Below, one piece after another: positions 12,467 through 25,631 of a stretch of DNA of 64,000 nucleotides; the first letter of the stretch is position 1; every line of letters begins with the position of its first letter. The DNA is from Moringa oleifera (taxonomy: Eukaryota; Streptophyta; Magnoliopsida; Brassicales; Moringaceae): contig JAJFZO010000034.1 of NCBI GenBank assembly GCA_021397835.1, forward strand, positions 3,102,501 to 3,166,500, read 5' to 3'. The notes under the pieces were generated by a model. The model did not search any database. It saw only the letters and a list, made by a program, of their open reading frames with translations, and had not been told where the DNA came from. A program made the translations under genes and the position numbers.

Positions 12467-13765
12467 TCAAAACCTGCTATTGGCACAAGAAAGAATGGAA
12501 TATGTAGTCAACACGGAAGCTAGTAGCAGCAGTAAAAAGACAACTGCAAAGAAGGAAAATAAGGCCGCCGGCCTTCGGCAATGGTTGTGCCCTAATTTTG
12601 CCATCCGACCTCTCCAGCTATGGCAATGCTTATTCATGTTGCTGAGAATACCGGCGTAAAAAAAATCAGATAAGTTGCCGGATATGATCACATTGCTTGC
12701 GAGCTTGTTGAACATGCTGGAAATGTCTCCATCATCACCCAACCAGTTTACTAGGAGTCCTCGGAGACGAAGAAGTTCAACATCTATCCGAGATTTCATG
12801 AGATAATTCATGAAGACGATGTAGTCAGTGACGTAGTTGACATGATCTTCTTGATGATATTGCTCGTATGCAATGAGATTACGATATACAGATTCTGTCT
12901 GATCTTCAACCAGCAAAGGTGGTAGTTCCAGTATTCCATGCTTGAACTTGATTTCAAACATATTACCTCCTTTCTTCTTGAGCTTGATTCCAGCCTTCAT
13001 CAGCTCCGTTGCAGAACCTATGAACTCCCAATTCTCATTTCTGGTCGCAAAATTTCTCAAGGCTCCCTCTTTCACAAACGAAGGAACCAGCCCACGGTGT
13101 ATCAGACCAAGAAGATGTTGAACTTCAGGAACTGAAATCTGACCCAGGTCCTGAATGGACCCTAAATTTGGTATCTTGTATGCAAAAAAATGTAAAGCTA
13201 GCTTCACTAGGCTGCTTCCCTTCTTGGGACCTTTAGTCATCTCGAACAACTTATCAAGAACAAAAAAGGGAAGTTGATTTTCGAATAACATCAAATCATT
13301 CAACAAGCCGTAGCCGATCCAGTCCATCTTGAAAACAGGATCATTTTCATCTCTGGATTCTTCTTGAGCACACTTACGGAACAGTTCCACGATGAAGCAG
13401 CCATCAAGCAGCAACATTTCGACAAACTGATCTGAGCTCAGTCTGATGGATTCTGAGTAGCACTCACGGGCTCTTCCTTCCAATTCCCTTAAGGTGGCAA
13501 CGTAACTTCCTACACTGCTTTCATTTCTCCGTTTAAGAAGCTCTTGCAGATATCGTAACTTGTGCTCTTCCATGGCCTGCAGGCCAAGTTTTGCTCGGTG
13601 GTAAGGACCAACAGCGAGTAATTTCGGCTCATAAGCTGTCTCGTTGAGCTTGCGTAATTGGTCATGGACTTTGAATATACAATGTTTTGTGGATATCGGA
13701 GGTAGGCCTTTAAGTTTTGCATCAATGGAGACAGAAACATGATCAACTTCTTTCTCACTCGTCAT
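12467..13765 (-). CDS. DUF247 (UPF0481) membrane protein
   Basis: Plant-specific protein of the DUF247 family; the biochemical function is not established. The single exon encodes 432 aa, the usual family length. Family blocks are seen in order: the N-terminal IFKVHDQLRKLNETAYEPK segment leading into GPYHR (about 30-57), MLLLDGCFIVELF (117-129), LMLFENQLPFFVLDKLF (158-174), and near the end YEQYH, NYVTDYIVFMNYLM and a segment ending SSMFNKLASNV. One C-terminal hydrophobic helix (about 401-422, FSFFAVVFLLLLLASVLTTY) predicts a tail-type membrane anchor. The start at 13765 gives a normal N-terminus. No frame breaks are seen. It converges with KAB1. DUF247 genes often occur in clusters, but no second copy lies nearby. 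Confidence 0.93.
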   Translation of the reverse strand: MTSEKEVDHVSVSIDAKLKGLPPISTKHCIFKVHDQLRKLNETAYEPKLLAVGPYHRAKLGLQAMEEHKLRYLQELLKRRNESSVGSYVATLRELEGRARECYSESIRLSSDQFVEMLLLDGCFIVELFRKCAQEESRDENDPVFKMDWIGYGLLNDLMLFENQLPFFVLDKLFEMTKGPKKGSSLVKLALHFFAYKIPNLGSIQDLGQISVPEVQHLLGLIHRGLVPSFVKEGALRNFATRNENWEFIGSATELMKAGIKLKKKGGNMFEIKFKHGILELPPLLVEDQTESVYRNLIAYEQYHQEDHVNYVTDYIVFMNYLMKSRIDVELLRLRGLLVNWLGDDGDISSMFNKLASNVIISGNLSDFFYAGILSNMNKHCHSWRGRMAKLGHNHCRRPAALFSFFAVVFLLLLLASVLTTYSILSCANSRF

Positions 13766-16700
13766 CTCCTGTTCAATATATTGAAATCAAATTAGGCTTC
13801 CATGTGAGTTGGAGAAAAAAGAAATCTTGGAGAACTCACCTGTCTGAAGACACTTGTTCCTCATTCAGCCGAGCTATCACTTCTGGGTACTGTTTCCGAC
13901 GTTTTCAGACAGGAGAAGAAAAAGGTGCCGGTGTTATGTGATTAAGGCTGCAATGCAGATACTTTCTGCAGACATGCCCACTATAAATATACGAAGAAAC
14001 AATTGTTGGAATCAAAGGGAAGAAAAGAACATGCAATCATTGCTTATTAAGGTGACAAAGAATTGGATGAATTAGAGTACTTGGCAAACGTCAAAGGATA
14101 CCAAATGTATTAGACAGAAAGTTGAAGAAAGAATTCTGACAAAGAGATGCCACGTTTTCGCTTTATGCTAAGAAAGCTGTCCCTGTAGGAGTTTGGTAAG
14201 TGCAATCTACAAGTTTCGTTGCAAGAAATTAGGCCCAACTCCATCTGCCAAATATTCTATACAGGCTGGAAACTTTTAAGTTAGGCTATTGGATCCTCTG
14301 TCTGCATGGTCAAGTATTGGTAGGTGTATGGCCAAATATTAAGTTGTAAGATAAATATAGAAAAATTTTAAATTATTAGCATTTTTCATCCAAAATTTTT
14401 TAGTTTTGATTGGATCGATCTTATCTGCAAATTTTTAATTTGATTTAAATTAATTTCATTGATATTTTCAGAAAATATATATTTGTGCAGCTAATTATCC
14501 AAAATCAAGCACCGCAAAAAAAAATAATAATAATAAAAATACCATCCAAATGTATATTTAGGGAAAGTCTACTAAAATCTGTTAATCCCAAAAAAAAAAA
14601 AACTTTAGTACTTATGCTTCTAATTTAAATCAAGTCATTATAATTAAAATTTTAAGTTATTATTTATATATTAAAAATATTAAATATTTAAAATGAAGTT
14701 TTGCATCTAAGTCTCTAAATGAATGTTGCAAATGAATCACTACTACATTTGAAAAGTAAGCTTTTTGTGTCAAAGTGAACTAAATTGAGATCTACATAAT
14801 GTATTGATTGCAATGTAAGATTTCATCAACAAAACTTGGTAAAATTAATTATATTGCTCACATGATAAGGGTGTGAACATGATCACATTATCTCATTTTT
14901 ATAAACGCTCATGTATCATTGCATACACAATCACTCGTACTCCACTCAGACTTACCCATTTCCCTGATAAACTTTTCCAAGATTTGATCTACATTTGCTT
15001 TTTAATTAATCAAGAAATTACACTAACAAGCTTTAAGGTATTCCTTGCATCTATATGTTTTTATCGTTTTTAATGAATTCACAAATTAAGATCTGAGGCG
15101 AACAAACAAGGTGACATACTTAATAATTATAGATTTTTTGGATTTAATTTGAGTAATTTTTATTGTTTTATATTTTATTAATAATTTTATGATAAATTTT
15201 AAAAATTTAATTACCGATTTGATGAATATAATATGCATTAAATTTAAATGATTGATTTTAAAAATTACAATTTTTTGGATTCGAAACTTTAATTAATGCA
15301 AAAGATACAATAAAGTGAAGAAAAAAAGTGAGATTATCTGACTTTTTTTAAAAAAGAAAAGAGTTAAAGTAATGGTTATCTAATAATCTCGAATTTCATT
15401 TGATGATGATAAAAAGATTTTTATATAATTGCACGCTTAATAAGTATACACTTATTACGTGAACAAGTACAATATAATTAATTTTAATCAGTTTTATTAA
15501 CGAATATCTCATATTATAATCGACACATAATATGAATCATAATTTGATATAATTTTTTATATTTGTCTTAATTTGATACTGCGTTTAAAATATAAATCTC
15601 TTTGATATAATTTATTATAAATTTTTTATCTATATGATAAATCATCAGCATCTATTTAAATAATGATCAGTTATATTTTTTAAAAATATTTTTTAAAAAA
15701 ACTTGTAAACATAAATAAAAAGTTTTCACAAATCAAATTGCCAATTTTGGATACTAAATCTCTAAACTATAATATTGCATCAAATCCACAAGTTCTTAAA
15801 AAATTGTAAGGATGCAATATTGGACAAAAGAAAATTCACCTAGAAGAGAAAGAAAGAGATTGATGGGAGAAGCAAAGAGCACGTTGCTTTTGCTATTGCC
15901 ATTTTTGCTAAAGAGAATAATAGCTAGCAGAATTTTGCTATTGAGATTTGAGTGTAAGCAGAAGTTAAATAGTGGCATGTGCACTCCTTTTATTATTATG
16001 AAATTTGATGACATATTTATTAATCATAATTGAGAAATTAAAGTGAAAATCATAATCAATTTTATTTATTTATTTTTATTATAAAATGAAATGACATTGC
16101 ATGGATTCCACGTGAATTTAAGAATGAGCAATGAGAGTAATGAATATATTGACTGGGTATTTTCATTTCAGAATGTTTAGTGAAATTATTATCTTATTAT
16201 TTATTTATTTTCAAATTTTTAGATAAAATAAAAAATTTAAAAATTGAAAATATCTTTATTTTATATTAATGATTTTAAAAATAATTTATTAAAATGAATG
16301 ATATAAATTTATTTCTTAAAATTTTTTTATTTATTAAATAAAAAATTAACACGTAATTTTTTATTTTAATTTTTTTGAAAAATAAAATTCTATTTATGTT
16401 GTTTTATAATTACAGTTATTAAACTATATGATATTTTGAATTAAAAATATTAAAATTTAAATTTAAAATATATAATTTATAATAATTTATTTGGTTTTAA
16501 ATTTAAATAATTAATTGATTTTAAATTTTAAATTTTATTTTGATTCTTATTGATTCCAAATCATACTCATTCAAACTAATTAAGGGTAAATAAATATATC
16601 CTAATACTAAGACACAATTTGTACTTCTTGAGAGCATTAATAAATTATTTTTTAATAATTTTATTTTAAATAAAATTTATATACTTTTTAAAGCATATTA

Positions 16701-16780
16701 AATATAAAACTTTTTTAAAAATTTACTATTATGATATTAGACCCTTTCATCTGATCGGCAGCTTCTCTGAATGTTTAATT
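13766..16780. other. AT-rich spacer upstream of the DUF247 gene
   Basis: The first 300-400 bp are presumably promoter and 5' leader of the minus-strand DUF247 gene. From about 14340 to 16740 the sequence is strongly AT-rich, with long A/T runs and only short chance reading frames. I see no gene, terminal inverted repeats or clear transposon remains. Confidence 0.5.
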
Positions 16781-18285
16781 TCTGTTTCTATAGAACCCTA
16801 ATCCCACAACAAAGGAAACAAAAGCTTCATGTCTTGGACAAATTGACTGTGGTGTTGTATTCAGGTAACTCTGATACCAACGATGAACAATCCATGAATA
16901 TTAACTAGCGAGAAAATGTGGTGAGGAGAAGCCTAAGGAGAGAGAGAGAGTTCGCAAATAATACCCACTAATTTCTTCTCAAAATATCAATTTAAGCTGA
17001 AACTAAAAGGAAATGGACATTACTGCCTACAAAACAATTGGTTTTGGATTTCTCTCCTTTTCTTTTTCTTTTTTAAGTTTTTCTTAATAAATCTTTTTGT
17101 ACTAAAGAGAGAGGAAGCTTCAAATTTTGGTTTGCAGTTAGGCCCCGCGTTATTTTTAGTAATTTCCATGCACCCGTTTGAGTTCCGACCCTCATGCAAA
17201 GCTTTCTCTCTCTTTCTCTCTCTCTCCATCAACCCAAACGCATGCCTCATGAACAAAACCCAAATTCAAACTACATTTCCTCTTCTGGGTTTTCTCTTAT
17301 TTTTTCCAAACGAATTTGAGTTCCGACTGCAACCACTTTGAAAGCTCGAATCCTCCGACAGCAAATTTGCGCAGGCAAACAGGTATGCCTTCGTAACATT
17401 TCTTTGTCGCCAAAGTTTCCTTTTGGGTACATCGAGATTTTTTGGTAAGCCATTTTGATATTCTTACTTACCACTCTTTGTTTCTTAAGATTTTCAGATA
17501 TTATTATCCAGAATTGGGTTAATTGTCTTTATATATTTATCGCCAAAATGTCTATGTATCCATTTTTATGTCTACTTGCATACATGTATATCTATATTCA
17601 CATACACAAATCATGGGAGAATTTGTGTATGTATGTGTATATAATATATGCAAATATGTTTATGTGTCTATATCTATGTACACCAGAGGTTGAATTTTTT
17701 TACTTTCATTCATCCATTGACTGATTACATGCAAATTTTGGAACAGTTAAACTTGCTTGCTTTCATTCCGGCAACAATCTGTGCCATGGATTGTTGCGCA
17801 ACAGTGTAAAGAACATGTAATTATTATGCAACAGTCGGCAGGTGTAAATTGTGCTCCTTTCACGAAATTTTATGATGATGTTTCTCCAGATAAAAGAATG
17901 CATTAATATGGAATTGACGAAGGAAATGTTTCTTTAAGTATAATTATTGGCAACCCCTTTTTTTTCTGTTCTCTGCCTTGCGAGAAGGATTTTCTGATGT
18001 TGTAGTGGGTAGTGAGAGCATATAGCATCTGAGATTTTCTCATTGTTTGGTGCAGATTATGTTTGTGTCCAGAAAAAAAGCATTTGATGTTATTGCAGAC
18101 AGCAGTCAATTTGACAACTTTGCAGGTTGAGTCTGTAGATAAGCACTGCACCTCTTGTTTTTAAAATTCAGGCAAGCTATCTCCTCTATGCTATTAGAAT
18201 TTGATGGGAAGAGAAGGAATAAGGTTATAGGGCTCTGAGAATGCTCCTTTGTAGCTGTACATAACAAAAGATTTCTTTTCGGACC
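16781..18285 (+). promoter_or_regulatory. promoter and likely intron-containing 5' leader of the Raf-like kinase
   Basis: Base composition changes here to a mixed, CT-rich sequence typical of a plant 5' leader. There is an (AG)n run near 16939-16950 and a CT-rich run around 17205-17230. A good donor (AACAG then GTATGC) lies at 17383. Acceptor-like sites lie before 18058 (ttggtgcag) and 18126 (tttgcag), suggesting a 5' UTR intron of about 0.7 kb. Several short upstream ATGs occur before the start at 18286. The transcription start is not determined. Confidence 0.4.
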
Positions 18286-21200
18286 ATGGTAATTGAGGTT
18301 CCTGGTGCTTCAGACCAGTTGCGTAGAGAAACAGTCAATGTTGTGTCAAATACTGGTGTTGCTGCTGATAGAAATGTAAATAATATATGCATGCAGACAG
18401 GAGAGGAATTTTCAAATGAGTTTTTAAGGAACCGTGCTGCTTTAAGAAGGGTACAGGTCATGGATGGTAAGGACCACCGACAGCGACGAGGTGTTGGACT
18501 TAATGTCAATCAGAACTGTCAGCTGGTTTATGAAGATCTTAATGGCATTCTTGGGCTCAGGAGGGCAGATTCAGAAGATGTATCAGATCACGTTCTTGCA
18601 ACAGGATCTACAGCTGAAGTTGAAAATCAGGCTTATCATCGTGATAATGTATCTAGATATCATAGGGAATATAGTGCTAGCGGGCAAAAATCAGGCAAGT
18701 TTTCAGATGAAAGTAGTCGTGATTGGGTTACTTCAGGGCCAAATGCTACATCGTTTTATGCTGTGGATTCACCTCGGACGTACCATCCTTATGGCCCTGG
18801 AACTTCAGAAGAGTCTAACTCTAGGAAAATGAAATTTCTCTGCAGCTTTGGGGGGAGAATTTTACCAAGACCAAGTGATGGGAAACTTAGATATGTAGGT
18901 GGAGATACACGTATTGTTTCTGTGAGGAAAAATGTTACCTGGGAGGAACTTATGAGGAAGACTTCTGCTATATGTACCTATCCTCACACAATCAAGTACC
19001 AACTACCTGGAGAGGATCTTGATGCACTCATATCTGTTTGCTCCGATGAGGATCTTCTTCACTTGATTGAGGAATATCAAGAGCTAGAAAAAAATGGAGG
19101 TTCTCAAAGACTGTGGATGTTTCTAGTACCTCCAAGCGAATCTGAGAGTCCGAAATCTTTTGAAGGAAGGAATGCACAGCAAAGTGATGCTGATCAGTAT
19201 GTTTTCACTGTTAATGGGATGCTAGATGTGAGTCCTCGGAAGAGCTCCAGTGGACAGAGTTTGACAAGCCAGACAACCCAGTTGGGAACTGCTTCAGATT
19301 ATAGTCCAAAATATCACAGAGACTCTCCTACTTCTGTTCGTACATTGGAGAATAAGGAGTGTAGTCCAACTGCTAAGTTTGTACCTGGAATCCAGATTCC
19401 TAGCAATTCATTTAACCGGTCTCCTCCTTTATCTCCAGTTCCAGTTCAACGTAGAGGTCCCCAGAACCCTCACACTCAATTTTATGCGGATTCATCATGT
19501 GCTGATGGCAGAGAAAGCATCAATCCTTTTGTTGCTGACAAGCATCCATGTGAGAATTCCTATTTTTTTGATGCCACTGGCTATTATGAGAATTCTCCTC
19601 ATAGGCCTGTGCCATTGACAAATTATCAGCACCACAAACACTACATGTTACAGACTAATCATATTGACAAATCCCATGAAATTAATTTCCACAATCGCAC
19701 CCCCAGCAGCAATTTTGTACCTTATCTCCAGCATGGGCAAAGAGATATGAACTTTGAGAAACCAATGCTTAAGGAAAGGGCACTTTCTGACTCACAGTTG
19801 CAGGGACATGATGACAGGTCAAGCTACTGCCTGGAAGGAGTTGTCCAACATTCAAGTAATGATGCAAGAGAGAAGTCACCTTCACTGGCAATGTCAAGCT
19901 CCTCACAACAATCACCAAGAAAATCGCAAGAGCTAATTGATAAGAGATACAAGGACGCAAACTATGAGAATCAGCCCTCTTTCAGAACACCAGAGAATCA
20001 GAAGGAAAATTTTGATCATAGTCAAGAGATCTTGAAGTGGATGGTCCAGAATAATGCTGGTTCTGATAAGGACAGGAAACAAGTTGGAGGAAATACTCAA
20101 GTTACATCACATGCAAATGCCACAGAAAATAATAACTTGCCATGTCTGAGCTGCCTACCCTGTGGTTCTGCATCCCAAAGAGATTCACAAGACTCTGGAA
20201 GCTCAGTCTTCACGTTACCAGTCACTGCTGTGGAAAATTCTACTGATACGGTGAGGCAGCACCCCAAAGGTTGCCAGTTGGAGTTGACTATACCAGAGTA
20301 TAATATCAAAAGCCAACATACTTCTAGCAATCAACGATATATTATAACTGAAGCAACAACTGAACCAGTTTCCAGGGGATTTACCGTCACACCACCGAGT
20401 CTGTCTTGGAAACCAACTGACAGAGAACCCCTAATATCAAGATGTGTAAGTATAGCTTTTTTTTCCTAGAATATTATTATAAAATAAGCTTAAACTCACA
20501 CAGAGTTGACCCTCCAATCCTGAATTGTTATTCAGAAATTGATCAGTAGTCCTGCTTCAAGTAGAGAGTCTTACCTCCATGGTGAAGCTACAATGAATTA
20601 TCCAGACAACAAGGCTGACAATGCAGGCAACAAGGAACATTCCTTCCACGGATCACTGTCTGGAGGTGCTGATGTGGCTGTTCAATCACAGCCATCAAAG
20701 AATTCCCATGATAAGGTGCTTGCACCAGTTGTAGTTAAAGATGCAACTGATAATGTACTTCCTTTTATCCCCCCATCTTTAGCAATTGTGCCAAACGCAC
20801 AAGATGAGGGCAGTGATAGTTTTCTGTCTACAAGGGAAGCAGAGGTTGAGGGCATTTCTCCCCATTCTGACAATGAGGTAATATGTTTCTCATGGATTTG
20901 AACTTCTTTTAAATATATGACAATGTATTCTTAGTAAATATAAGCATTTCTTTGTTTTAATAGGAGACAAAAGGTGATGGTAGAGATGCAGATGAATCAA
21001 TTGGTGACGCAGCAATGGCTGAAATGGAAGCAGGCATCTATGGCTTGCAGGCAAACCCCTACCTTACTTGATTTTTGTATTAGTTTCCAGCTGCTTTTTA
21101 GATCTCTTCTTAACATCCTCTAACAGCATGGAAAATTTTCTGTTCTTTAACATCTGTTCACTTTCTTTGTTTTTATGAGAACTAATTGGTTCTTCATATT

Positions 21201-23989
21201 TCTTTCTACCGTCATATGGATGATAACCACGTGTTTTCAATTATATTCATGTGAATTTTTTAGATGTGTTTATTGAGGCACTAGAAGCATGATAATTCTT
21301 CTTTATATTGTGAACTTGGTTTTAAGAGGAGGCTTCAATTCTTTCTAAAGATGAAGGTTTTGTTTTCTCATTGAAGGTAATGGAATCATATCAATAACTA
21401 CAATTTTTTTTTTTTTTTTTGGGGGGGGGGGGGTGAATAGAATAGTTTTCTGCACTATAGGAGTTAGAGGTGTTCTCATCCAAGATTTAATGTAAATTTC
21501 TTACAAAATTGCTCTAATGTGGACAGCTATCATCCATCATTAATATATAAAGGTAGAAAACCAATTACCATGAGATCACTGCCACAACAGTTAAATCTTG
21601 CTTTCACAAGGTTTTCAGTGCTACCAGGAGTTTTTGCAACAGGCCATGGTGTAGGTTCAGTATAGGCAATGAGCATTATGCTGTAGGCTTTGCCTTCATG
21701 TAACCATGAAATAGTTCATGAGTCTACCATGATCCCAAATTGGTTTTGTAAGTTGCATGAGGCCAGGAATTAAGACAGTAGCGGCTCACAAGAACAATAA
21801 TCTCTTTAAAGGAAAAATTATTTACATGTGGATGATGATTTGATGCTTCAATAATCTAATTGCCCTAGGAGCACTATGACAACTATCCTTATGCATCTTC
21901 TTAAAATGGAAGTTTTCCACATTTAATTTGCCTTTTAATTATTGTAAATCTTGTTCAGTTACGCACTAGACCATACTGAATTACTGAAGTAAAGCTGTAC
22001 AATAAGGAGTACCCAATAGTTTAGATTTATTTTTAGTGGTTCTTGTTAGACTTCAAATGTGGAGGCTTTCAGTAGACTGGATTTTGCATCTGCTCAGGGA
22101 AACATGCCAAAAACCCAAGTTAGTAGTGAAACCCTCTCTTGGTAGCTTTCACTTGAATGTTCTTTAACAGGAATAATTTCATTGTTGTTCCCTGTCTAGA
22201 ATTATACAATAATTTTGGTTTCCGTTGCTTATTTCTCTTTTGGCTTCACTTGTTGAGGCTTCCTATGATTCTATCACACCATCAAGTTCAGAAACACCTC
22301 AATTTGCCTGTTGGATTATGTACCTAAGATGATTTCCTTTAAGTTTCTGTCAGATTTTTCTAGCTCGAATTTTGCGCTCTACATTTCTGAAAGAAAGGAA
22401 GCAGTATAACGTTTACATTTTTTGAATTTTTGAGTTGTGGGTATGCAGACCATAAAGAATGCTGACCTCGAAGACCTACGAGAGCTTGGATCTGGTACAT
22501 TTGGGACTGTGTATCACGGAAAGTGGAGAGGAACCGATGTTGCTATTAAGAGAATAAAAAAAAGTTGTTTCTCAGGCAGGTCATCTGAGCAAGAGCGCCT
22601 GGTAGGTCTGCCGAATCACCAGTTTTTGTGATTCTGAATTCTTGTATTCATTCTGGCTATTATTATTGCAGTTTTGATTATTTAATCTTTTATGATACAT
22701 TAAACATTCAAGAGTTTAGGAAAGTTCAAAACGAAAATGAACATTCTATTATATATTAGTGAAAATTAGTGCCTTGAAAATGGATCTTTTCCTGCTCATA
22801 CAGACTAAAGACCTCTGGAGAGAGGCACGGATCCTGTCAAACCTTCACCATCCAAATGTAGTAGCATTTTACGGGGTGGTTCCTGATGGGCCTGGAGGAA
22901 CAATGGCGACAGTGACTGAATATATGATCAATGGGTCCTTGAGGCATGTTTTACAAAGAAAAGACAGGTGAGTTGGGTCACACATCTTTCTTTCATCTGT
23001 CTTTAACATGATACAGATAAAATGAGTCTCCGGAACTTCTCCTGCAGATCAATTGATCGTCGTAAAAAGCTCATGATCGCTCTAGATTCAGCTTTTGGCA
23101 TGGAATATCTACATTTGAAAAATATTGTTCATTTTGATTTGAAGTGTGACAACTTGCTTGTCAATTTGAGGGATCCCCACCGACCAATATGCAAGGTAAT
23201 TAGTTGCAGAAGCCACATCTTGTTGATGAAAATTTCTTTAGTGTTGTTTTAATGGTTTTTCTAAGCATGCTGGCTTTCTACAGAGTAATCCGCAATTTTG
23301 TTCTTTGTTTCTTTCATTCATTAGTTCATAAAATGCAGAAATGAGACAGAATTTATCTGGGGAAGTTACCCTTTTTGCAGGTTGGAGATTTCGGCTTGTC
23401 AAGAATTAAGCGCAACACACTTGTGTCTGGTGGTGTACGAGGAACCCTTCCATGGATGGCACCAGAATTATTGGATGGCAGCAGTAGCAAGGTCTCTGAG
23501 AAGGTAATAAGTTTGGCCTAAAGCCAACCAATCTAGGTCATGGAGATCGAGTATATTACAAAATGTTGAAACAACAGATTGAAGAAAATAAACTCAACAT
23601 CATTTGCTGGTATCTTCTTGGCAGGTTGATGTCTTTTCATTCGGTATTGCAATGTGGGAGATCTTGACAGGGGAAGAGCCCTACGCTAACATGCATTGTG
23701 GAGCCATAATAGGTAAGTTCTTTCAAATTTTTCACTCTTGTTCATACTCTTTCAATGTGCTCGGATCACATATTTGAGAAAGTGTCTTATTTGGTATGAA
23801 GGGGGCATTGTTAATAACACACTCAGGCCACCTATACCAGAACGCTGCGATGCTGAATGGAGAAAGTTAATGGAAGAGTGCTGGTCCTATGAGCCAGAGG
23901 CCAGGCCTTCATTTACAGAAATAGTGAACAGACTGCGTTCAATGTCAGCAGCAGTGCAACCAAAACGACGTACTTACGCAGTGGGTTGA
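18286..23989 (+). CDS. PB1-domain Raf-like MAPKKK (B4 type) protein kinase
   Basis: Serine/threonine kinase with an N-terminal PB1 domain, a long Ser/Gln-rich linker and a C-terminal Raf-like kinase domain. This is the layout of Arabidopsis B4 Raf kinases, which phosphorylate SnRK2s under osmotic stress. Nine exons: 18286-20445, 20536-20877, 20964-21050, 22449-22601, 22804-22967, 23048-23195, 23381-23503, 23625-23712 and 23802-23989. They sum to 3,453 nt in frame, giving 1,150 aa. PB1 spans about 180-275 (starting [20 protein letters not shown], with the acidic [19 protein letters not shown]). Kinase motifs are GSGTFGTV (877-884), Lys897 in [15 protein letters not shown] (997-1004; Phe replaces the usual Arg of HRD, normal for this group), DFG (1021-1023) and GTLPWMAPE. 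The third intron begins with GC instead of GT, yet the join [11 protein letters not shown] matches the family exactly. Confidence 0.93.
21404..21433 (+). repeat. poly(T)-poly(G) homopolymer junction
   Basis: A run of 17 T is followed directly by 13 G, inside the long GC-AG third intron of the Raf-like kinase. Long G runs are rare in this AT-rich window. Exact lengths may suffer from sequencing slippage. Confidence 0.8.
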
Positions 23990-25631
23990 AATCAAAATGT
24001 CATGTAAGTAACACATACATAAACAAAAATTGAAAATTGATTAGATTTATCAGCTGAAGCGGTTTCTGCATAAAGCAATTATTGTAGAAGGAACTGATAA
24101 TGTTTTGACTTGACTTTTGGTGTATCATATACTTTGGTTATTCCAGGAATGACTTGAATCTATTTAGGTATCAAAATGTCTGAGTTTCTCTGTATTTGTG
24201 TTCCGTGTCATCTTTCATCTTCCTTGTCTTTTTTCTGGTTTCTTTTATAAACCCTAATAACATCCGGAATGTCTTCCAACAAGGAATTCAGACCAAATTT
24301 TGTAGTTTTATCTGACCAGTTCGTGCTGGTATGTTGACTCAGTTAACAGAGGCAGAACTGTACTTAAAATTATCAGCAGTCACTATAGATATTACACGAC
24401 TTGCCATTTTCTATCAACATCAACTGCCAGAGATTTCAATGAATTCTTGTAACCTACTGCTTACTTGTTTGAACTCCAGAAAACCTGTCTTTGTTTTCTT
24501 TAATCCACATTCATGTGTAATCCGACAAAATACCGAAAATAAGACAGACGAAAGGGGCAGGACAAAGAGAAACCGCAGAGTTTCAATTGTTCTGCAGAAC
24601 AACTCTGTTTCTTGACCAAATCCATGGAAATTTTCAGAGAAATAAAGACTTTCAGAACAGAAAATAAGACAACACGAAAGCTAAAGCAATTTCGAGAAGG
24701 GCATAACATGAACTAATTTTCAATAGAGAAGGGCATGACATGAACTAATTTTCAATAGAGCACAGCAAATTCTTGACAGTTTTAGAAAAAATTCTCTTAC
24801 TTGTGAATCTAATTTGAATGCTGTAACCACAATCTCTGTCTCTGTTCATGACCTCAGCAAATCAACAGATCAGCTGGACAGCAAAAGGACAGCAATCCAT
24901 GCATGAAACAGCCGAGCATGGACGACCCAACAAATCAAACAAGACACAAAAGACCCGTAGATTATTACTGTAAATTTGTATTGCCTTAAGAAGAACGAAA
25001 GGCACAGGTACCCCCTTGCCGTTCACCAATGAGAAGACATTTGGATGTTTGTCCTTGTCGCTGTCGTGCCGCTGCCTCACAAAACCAGTGTTGCAATCTC
25101 CGAAATGATATCCTGTCGATTAATCCTATGCTGCATCTGTGAGTTCACCAAAGAAACGAAGATAGAATATTATAACGAAAACTTAGTAGAAGAAACAAAG
25201 AGAAAAAAGGGAATGTTTTGCCTTCATTTCATTCAACTTTGTTCCCGGAGGAAGACGACCATTTCGATAGCTACTAAGCATGACTCGCCGGGCACTGGAA
25301 GGTGAAGGAACTATACTCTTTTACACTCTTCATCCTCAAAACTACGTTTCAATTCAATAGATATGCACCCATGAAAGGGCTTTCTTTCTTCGAGATTTGA
25401 TCAATCGCCTTCATGGCCTGAGTTAGAGCCATTTGCATTTTTTTTTTATTTTCGGTTTTCCTTTTTCATTTCTTAATAACATTTGATGCGCAGTGTTTGT
25501 TTAGCCTGCTTTTCAGTCGCTGAAACATGTTACCTTTCTCTCTCACTTTTCTAATTTTCTGGAATATGTAACCCCAAATTATTAAAAAATGGTGGTTTTG
25601 ATGAAATGCAGCTCTCTCACCACCACCCTCT
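23990..25631. other. spacer between Raf-like kinase and receptor-like kinase
   Basis: The first several hundred bases are kinase 3' flank. A 32-bp tandem duplication lies at 24694-24757. The part from 24860 to 25480 is less AT-rich and shows short open segments with splice-like borders on the minus strand (see findings), but no recognised protein. The last 150 bp precede the receptor-like kinase start. Confidence 0.45.
24694..24757 (+). repeat. 32-bp tandem duplication, two copies
   Basis: Units 24694-24725 and 24726-24757 both begin gagaagggcat and end aactaattttcaata. They differ at one base (gcataacatg against gcatgacatg), so the duplication is recent. Confidence 0.85.

Noticed and set aside
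15812..16033. Short open frames on both strands at about 15.8-16.0 kb
   Set aside because: Low-complexity AT-rich DNA without splice or family evidence.
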